Assembly (NCBI GenBank): GCA_034189725.1
Contig: JAXHUK010000113.1
Span: forward strand, 1-9,327
Length of the DNA stretch: 9,327 nt
Direction: 5' to 3'
DNA from: JAXHUK01 sp034189725
Lineage (GTDB): Bacteria; Chloroflexota; Dehalococcoidia; SZUA-161
In this document: positions 5,270 to 9,327 of the stretch, piece by piece
How positions within the stretch are numbered: position 1 is the stretch's first letter
How the letters are laid out: every line of letters begins with the position of its first letter
Translations under genes and position numbers: made by a program
The notes under the pieces: generated by a model
What the model saw: the letters and a program-made list of their open reading frames with translations, nothing else
The model's database searches: none
Told to the model about the DNA's origin: nothing

Positions 5270-6406
5270 ATGTTCTGTTTTCTCACAGCGGGTGAATCTC
5301 ATGGAAGGGCGTTGACCGCAATTATCGAGGGTGTGCCGGCGGGTCTGGCTCTTGATGAGGACTACATCGCCCATGACCTCAAGCGTCGGCAGGGAGGGTA
5401 TGGACGGGGTGGCCGTATGGCTATCGAGCAGGACCGCGCTGAGATACTCTCCGGCGTGTGGCACGGGCTTACCATGGGCAGCCCGATATCGCTGCTCATC
5501 TTGAACCGTGATTGGGAGAACTGGCAGCAGGCGATGAGTATCTCGCCGGTGGAGCAGGATATCGAGCCGCTGATCCGTCTCCGGCCGGGGCACGCCGATC
5601 TTGCAGGGGCTGTAAAGTACAATCTGGACGATGTGCGTCCCATTCTGGAACGGGCGAGTGCCCGGGAAACGGCGAGCCGGGTCGCTGTGGGTGCTGTTGC
5701 CCGCAAGTTGCTCGCAGAGTTCGGTATCGAGATCCACAGCCATACTGTTTGTATCGGGGGACGCTGGGCAAAGCAGGTCGATTCCATTGACTGGACTGTG
5801 GTGGAAAGTTCACCTGTACGTTGCGCCGATGACGACGCTGAAGAGGCTATGATATCGGCTATCGATAATGCCAAGGAGGACGGTGATAGCGTTGGCGGTA
5901 TCTTCGAGGTTATCGCCAGCGGTGTTCCCATTGGCCTGGGGAGCCATGTCCACTGGGATCGCCGACTCGATGGCAGGATCGCCTGGGCGATAATGAGCAT
6001 CCAGGCAGTAAAAGGCGTGGAAATCGGCGCGGGATTCAGTGTGGCGAGCCTGCCTGGCTCGCAGGTACACGATGTAATCGAGCCTGACGCCGAACGTCGT
6101 TGGCGGCATGCTACCAATCGCGCGGGGGGAGTCGAAGGGGGCATGAGCAACGGGGAGCCAATAGTCGTTCGTGCTGCGATCAAGCCGATTCCCACCCTTG
6201 GTACGCCATTGCCCTCGGTCGATTTAAGGACAGGTGAGGTGGTCGAGGCTCATTTCGAGCGGAGCGATGTATGTGTCGTACCCGCCGCTGGGGTTATCGG
6301 CGAGGCGATGCTGGCTATCATCCTTGCGGAAGCGCTTTTGGATAAGTTCGGCGGCGACCATATTGCAGAAACGTTGCGGAATTATCGAAGTTATATTGGG
6401 TTGTGA
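5270..6406 (+). CDS. aroC: Chorismate synthase
   Basis: Converts 5-enolpyruvylshikimate-3-phosphate to chorismate, the last common step of aromatic amino-acid and folate/quinone precursor synthesis. The enzyme uses reduced FMN and acts as a cytoplasmic homotetramer. At 378 aa it is full length. Family signatures are present: GESHG (8-12) within the N-terminal motif, RPGHADLAGAVKY (from 105), RASARET (128-134), GGVEGGMSNGEP (286-297), and the C-terminal RSDVCVVPAAGV (331-342). The ATG is supported by GAGGT (5257-5261) eight bases upstream and by the FLTAGESHG start. Sampled rows of the gene body look more GC-rich (about 57-65%) than the exporter operon or the TIM gene. Upstream lies hicAB and a cut-off second copy of this gene's first 26 codons, so its promoter context appears recently rearranged. 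Confidence 0.97.
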   Translation: MFCFLTAGESHGRALTAIIEGVPAGLALDEDYIAHDLKRRQGGYGRGGRMAIEQDRAEILSGVWHGLTMGSPISLLILNRDWENWQQAMSISPVEQDIEPLIRLRPGHADLAGAVKYNLDDVRPILERASARETASRVAVGAVARKLLAEFGIEIHSHTVCIGGRWAKQVDSIDWTVVESSPVRCADDDAEEAMISAIDNAKEDGDSVGGIFEVIASGVPIGLGSHVHWDRRLDGRIAWAIMSIQAVKGVEIGAGFSVASLPGSQVHDVIEPDAERRWRHATNRAGGVEGGMSNGEPIVVRAAIKPIPTLGTPLPSVDLRTGEVVEAHFERSDVCVVPAAGVIGEAMLAIILAEALLDKFGGDHIAETLRNYRSYIGL

Positions 6407-6417
6407 GTGTTTAGCTG

Positions 6418-6499
6418 TCAGCACCAGCTCATGACCGTGTTCGTGGTATGTGTCTGGGATGCGGTCAACGTACATGAATTGTCGAATGCTGAGTGCTGA
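6418..6499 (+). repeat. Nested inverted repeats in the aroC-TIM intergenic gap
   Basis: The 114-base gap after aroC holds an outer inverted pair TCAGCAC (6418-6424) with GTGCTGA (6493-6499) and an inner pair TGACCG (6432-6437) with CGGTCA (6462-6467). There is no T-tract, so it is not an intrinsic terminator. It could fold in the mRNA between aroC and the next gene. Arms this short can occur by chance. Confidence 0.25.
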
Positions 6500-6520
6500 A
6501 CGTTTGCTTTAAAAGACAGT

Positions 6521-7369
6521 ATGAGTAATCTTGGTTTTCATTGCCATCAAGTCGATATGCTGGAGGAACTGATTCCAGGCAACGGCCTCAAACGCGGTGA
6601 GTTTTATAACCTGCCCGCCACTGATCTCCCCGAGCTTCAAAGACTTATTGTGCAACACGATCTTGATTGGAGTGTACATGCGCCATTGGTCCAGCTCGAC
6701 TGGTATCCCCAACCTCCGACATGGTCTTTCCTTTGCGATGTGGACAAGGACAACCGCGAGTTGACGATGAAGATGATTACCTTAGCTGTGGAACAGGCTG
6801 CGGAATTCGGGGCGGAATATGTAGTAGTCCACTTTCCCTCGCCAACGTCTGATGCCGATGGCGCAAGCGATGATACAATCGAGTCTATTGCCTGGGGGAG
6901 TTGCGATCGTCTTGCGGAACTCAGCCTTAAGAAGAAGGTGCCTGTTCATATCGAGGGAGTAGGGCAAAGCCATCTCATAAACGGTACATTCCTCGTAGCT
7001 GTGCTGAAAGAGTACTCTCCCCTGCGCTACTGTTTTGACACTGCTCACTCGAATCTGGCTTCACTATATAATGGACTTGACCTTTATGAGCTTGAGAAAG
7101 AGCTGTTACCGTATCTGGGATCGATTCACCTCTGGAATACTCGTAATCGTGAGGATTATATTACCTTACGGCATGTTCCTGTTCATCCCAGCCAGAATCC
7201 TGAAGATGGCTGGGCAGACATTGCGCGGTTATTGGAGGCTTTGGAACACAAAAAGAACTCGATTCCAATAATATTTGAGAGCCAGCCCTCCTATCCGGAG
7301 GTGCTGGGTAACTATGATTATCGAGAAGGTGTAACGTGGGTGAAGGAACTATTGGGAATATCATCTTAA
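6521..7369 (+). CDS. Xylose-isomerase-like / AP-endonuclease-2-family TIM-barrel protein
   Basis: Product of 282 aa with the sugar phosphate isomerase/epimerase TIM-barrel pattern. Candidate metal ligands sit at the ends of successive strands: His53 (VHAPL), His104 (VVVHFP), Glu145 (VHIEGVG), Asp173 and His176 (CFDTAHS), His203 (SIHLWN), His218 (RHVPVHP) and Glu253 (IIFES). This resembles the endonuclease IV ligand set as I recall it, except that the Asp two residues before the last His is Leu216. The superfamily includes endonuclease IV, sugar isomerases, inosose dehydratase and 3-dehydroshikimate dehydratase. It lies between aroC and aroK-aroB and overlaps the latter by 34 bases, so it is cotranslated with shikimate genes; a role on a shikimate intermediate is possible but unproven. 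The ribosome-binding site is weak. The start ATG 6521 is supported by the first strand NLGFHCHQVD beginning at residue 3. Confidence 0.8.
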   Translation: MSNLGFHCHQVDMLEELIPGNGLKRGEFYNLPATDLPELQRLIVQHDLDWSVHAPLVQLDWYPQPPTWSFLCDVDKDNRELTMKMITLAVEQAAEFGAEYVVVHFPSPTSDADGASDDTIESIAWGSCDRLAELSLKKKVPVHIEGVGQSHLINGTFLVAVLKEYSPLRYCFDTAHSNLASLYNGLDLYELEKELLPYLGSIHLWNTRNREDYITLRHVPVHPSQNPEDGWADIARLLEALEHKKNSIPIIFESQPSYPEVLGNYDYREGVTWVKELLGISS

Positions 7370-9012
7370 TTGGGTTCTCTTATACAGGGAAATCGTCGGT
7401 AGGGAGGGAAGTAGCCAGGAAATTGGGCTGGAGGCTTGTCGATACCGATGACGAGATCGTTCGGTTATCGGGCAAGCCGATTGCCGATATATTCGCCCAG
7501 GACGGTGAGAAACGTTTTCGTGAGATGGAAAAGGAAGCGCTGGAAAACGTATGCCGGGAGAAGGATGTGGTTATCTCAACCGGTGGCGGTATCGTTATGG
7601 ACCCTGCCAATCGTGAGGTAATGGGTAATTGTGGCGTGGTCATCTGCCTTGAGGCAAAACCGACGACCATCCATCGACGGCTGCTGAAGGACGCCGAGGA
7701 TAATCCTGAGCAAGAGGTGCGGCCTTTGCTCGCTGTTGCTGACCCGCTAGGGCGCATAGAGCAACTCAAAGGGTCTCGCCAGCCACTTTATGCCCTTGCA
7801 GACTGGACGGTACATACTGATAACCTTACTATCGAGGAGGTAGCAGAGGAGATAATTCACGGCTGGGAGAAGGGTCAGAAGAGAGGGGGAGAAGGTGGGA
7901 ATGTTTCTCAGAAAGTGCAGCAAGACGCTGCCTGCGTGGTGACCACTGCTACGGAGAGCTATCCCGTGTTTGTTGGCTGGGGCTTCCTCGAGCAGTTGGG
8001 GGAACGGATGCGTGATGCGGGGCTTCAGGGCAGTGCCTATGTCGTTAGTGATTCTCAGGTGTTTCCGCTCTATGGTGATGCAGTGAGGAGTATTCTGGAA
8101 AAGGCTGGCTTCGCTGTAGATTCAATGGTAGTACCCCAGGGAGAGCAGAGCAAGTCCTTCGAGACAGCGATACATATCTATGACTGGTTGGTAGGGAATC
8201 GCGCGGAGCGTCGTGATAGTGTCATAGCTCTTGGTGGTGGGGTGGTAGGAGACCTCGCCGGTTTTGTGGCGGCGACGTTTCTTCGTGGAATACCGCTGGT
8301 TCAGGTACCCACAAGTTTGATTGGAATGTTTGATTCCGCTATCGGGGGTAAGGTAGCTGTAGATCATCCCCAGGGTAAGAATCTGATCGGTGCGTTTTAT
8401 CAACCTCGTCTGGTTATTGCTGACATACAGACGCTTACTACCCTGCCACAGCGCGAGTTAGTCTCTGGTTGGGCGGAGGTGATCAAACATGCCATGATAC
8501 GAGATGTACATCTGATGGAGTTGCTCGAGGAGCGGGCTGAAGGTTTGCACCGGCTGGACAGGGAGGTCACCACCAGGGTGGTGTCGCGAAGTGCAGCTAT
8601 TAAGGCAGAGGTGGTGAGTGAAGACGAGAAGGAGGGAGGGCTGCGGGCTATTTTGAATTATGGGCATACTATCGGTCATGGTCTGGAGGCAGCTACGGAC
8701 TACGGGCGTTTTCTTCATGGCGAGGCAGTTGCCATTGGGATGATGGGGGCGGCTATGATCAGTCAGCGGGTGGGACTGTTGTCCTCAGAGGTTGTGAGGC
8801 GACAGAGAAGTCTACTGGAAATGTTTGGTCTGCCCACGAGTTGCTCTGATGTCGATCTCGGCAGTGTTATGGGAGCCATGAAGCTTGACAAGAAAGTGAG
8901 AGGGAAAAAGATACGATGGGTGCTACTCACCGATGTGGGGCAGACGGTGATTCGTGATGATGTGCCAGGTGATGTTGTGGAGAACGTGATTCGGGAGCTT
9001 TTACAAAGTTAG
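7336..9012 (+). CDS. aroKB: Fused shikimate kinase / 3-dehydroquinate synthase
   Basis: Bifunctional 558-aa shikimate-pathway protein. The kinase half (about 1-175) phosphorylates shikimate: P-loop GFSYTGKSS (13-21), shikimate-binding DTDDE (36-40), FRE Arg62, TGGG (82-85), lid Arg129 (RPLL) and Arg148. The synthase half (about 200-558) cyclises DAHP to 3-dehydroquinate using NAD and a divalent metal: GGGVVGD (300-306), PTSLIGMFDSAIGGK, then metal-ligand candidates Glu381 (GWAEVIKH), His444 (NYGHTIGH) and His461 (FLHGEAV). The linker near 176-193 is Gly/Lys-rich. GTG 7336 is the only reasonable start; it lies inside the TIM gene, giving a 34-base overlap, with AAGGTG (7326-7331) as a modest ribosome-binding site. 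The two catalysed steps are not consecutive, so the fusion ensures co-expression rather than direct channelling. Such kinase-synthase fusions are known elsewhere, for example in Thermotoga. Confidence 0.95.
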   Translation: MGEGTIGNIILIGFSYTGKSSVGREVARKLGWRLVDTDDEIVRLSGKPIADIFAQDGEKRFREMEKEALENVCREKDVVISTGGGIVMDPANREVMGNCGVVICLEAKPTTIHRRLLKDAEDNPEQEVRPLLAVADPLGRIEQLKGSRQPLYALADWTVHTDNLTIEEVAEEIIHGWEKGQKRGGEGGNVSQKVQQDAACVVTTATESYPVFVGWGFLEQLGERMRDAGLQGSAYVVSDSQVFPLYGDAVRSILEKAGFAVDSMVVPQGEQSKSFETAIHIYDWLVGNRAERRDSVIALGGGVVGDLAGFVAATFLRGIPLVQVPTSLIGMFDSAIGGKVAVDHPQGKNLIGAFYQPRLVIADIQTLTTLPQRELVSGWAEVIKHAMIRDVHLMELLEERAEGLHRLDREVTTRVVSRSAAIKAEVVSEDEKEGGLRAILNYGHTIGHGLEAATDYGRFLHGEAVAIGMMGAAMISQRVGLLSSEVVRRQRSLLEMFGLPTSCSDVDLGSVMGAMKLDKKVRGKKIRWVLLTDVGQTVIRDDVPGDVVENVIRELLQS

Positions 9013-9015
9013 AAA

Positions 9016-9327
9016 ATGAAATTACACGAGAGAATAACGTCTTGGCTACAACGTTCTCTGAGTTGGTTGACCAGTTCAGAGGCTGCAACCGGCATAGTTG
9101 TATCAACTGTGGTTGGGATTGCCGCCGGGCTGGGGGCTGTGGCCTTCAGGTGGTTGATAGAGAACTTCGAGACGCTATTCTTCGATGGCGGTGCGCAGCT
9201 ATTCGCTGACCTGGGCAGATACTATATCATTCTAATACCGGCAATTGGCGGGCTATTAGTCGGGCTCATAGTCCATTTCTTTGCCCGGGAGGCCAAGGGT
9301 CACGGTGTCCCTGAAGTAATGTCCGCG
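9016..9327 (+). CDS. ClC-family chloride channel/antiporter, N-terminal part (cut by window edge)
   Basis: The first 104 codons are visible and the frame stays open to the right edge. An amphipathic N-terminus is followed by two membrane helices (about 26-48 and 70-90), matching helices B and C of ClC proteins. The GHGVPEVM motif (95-102) corresponds to the GSGIP anion-binding motif at the start of helix D. ClC proteins are membrane homodimers that conduct Cl- or exchange it for protons. Here His96 takes the place of the Ser that coordinates chloride in the E. coli protein, a variant I associate with a bacterial/archaeal ClC subgroup. The ATG lies three bases after the aroKB stop, so it is probably in the same transcript. 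No strong ribosome-binding site is seen, and coupling to aroKB termination is likely. Gating Glu and any CBS domains lie outside the window. Confidence 0.88.
   Translation, partial: MKLHERITSWLQRSLSWLTSSEAATGIVVSTVVGIAAGLGAVAFRWLIENFETLFFDGGAQLFADLGRYYIILIPAIGGLLVGLIVHFFAREAKGHGVPEVMSA

Noticed and set aside
5362..6195. 277-codon minus-strand open frame opposite aroC
   Set aside because: Ser/Arg/Pro-rich shadow of the GC-rich aroC coding strand, with no family resemblance.
1..9327. CRISPR arrays, tRNA or rRNA genes
   Set aside because: No regularly spaced repeats, cloverleaf-like segments or rRNA-like stretches were found on either strand.

Overview
The window is a moderately GC, densely coded bacterial segment with every convincing gene on the + strand. 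The gene families and their arrangement resemble uncultured Chloroflexota of the Dehalococcoidia type: a QAT-type osmolyte-binding lipoprotein, an ATPase plus two ABC-2 permeases, a fused aroK-aroB gene and a ClC channel. That placement is inferred from remembered family distributions and is only moderately secure.

Layout. (1) 45-1079 encodes a glycine betaine/proline-type substrate-binding lipoprotein, closed by a perfect 12-bp hairpin at 1109-1140. (2) A structured ~150-base leader (1141-1288) precedes a tightly overlapping three-gene ABC exporter operon (1289-4268): one ATPase and two ABC-2 permeases joined by two ATGA stop/start overlaps. (3) 4269-4725 has no intact gene. It holds a near-consensus promoter (4380-4408), a displaced copy of the first 26 codons of aroC (4523-4600) and a second near-consensus promoter (4664-4692). 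(4) 4726-5189 is a small hicA-hicB toxin-antitoxin pair. (5) 5270-9012 is a shikimate-pathway block: intact aroC, a metal-dependent TIM-barrel protein, and an aroK-aroB fusion whose start overlaps the TIM gene by 34 bases. (6) 9016 to the right edge is the start of a ClC-type anion channel.

How it works together. AroB (DAHP to 3-dehydroquinate), AroK (shikimate to shikimate-3-phosphate) and AroC (EPSP to chorismate) supply three of the seven shikimate-pathway steps. aroD, aroE, aroA and the DAHP synthase gene are not in this window. The TIM-barrel protein inside the operon has no assigned reaction.

The most notable structure is around aroC. A hicAB cassette with its own promoter sits between a decapitated upstream aroC 5' end and the intact aroC. 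The two 5' ends differ almost only at synonymous sites, so they are diverged homologues rather than a fresh local duplication. The simplest reading is that a cassette entered the start of aroC and brought, or was accompanied by, a replacement 5' end. This would have separated the old promoter from the operon and put chorismate synthesis downstream of a toxin-antitoxin promoter.
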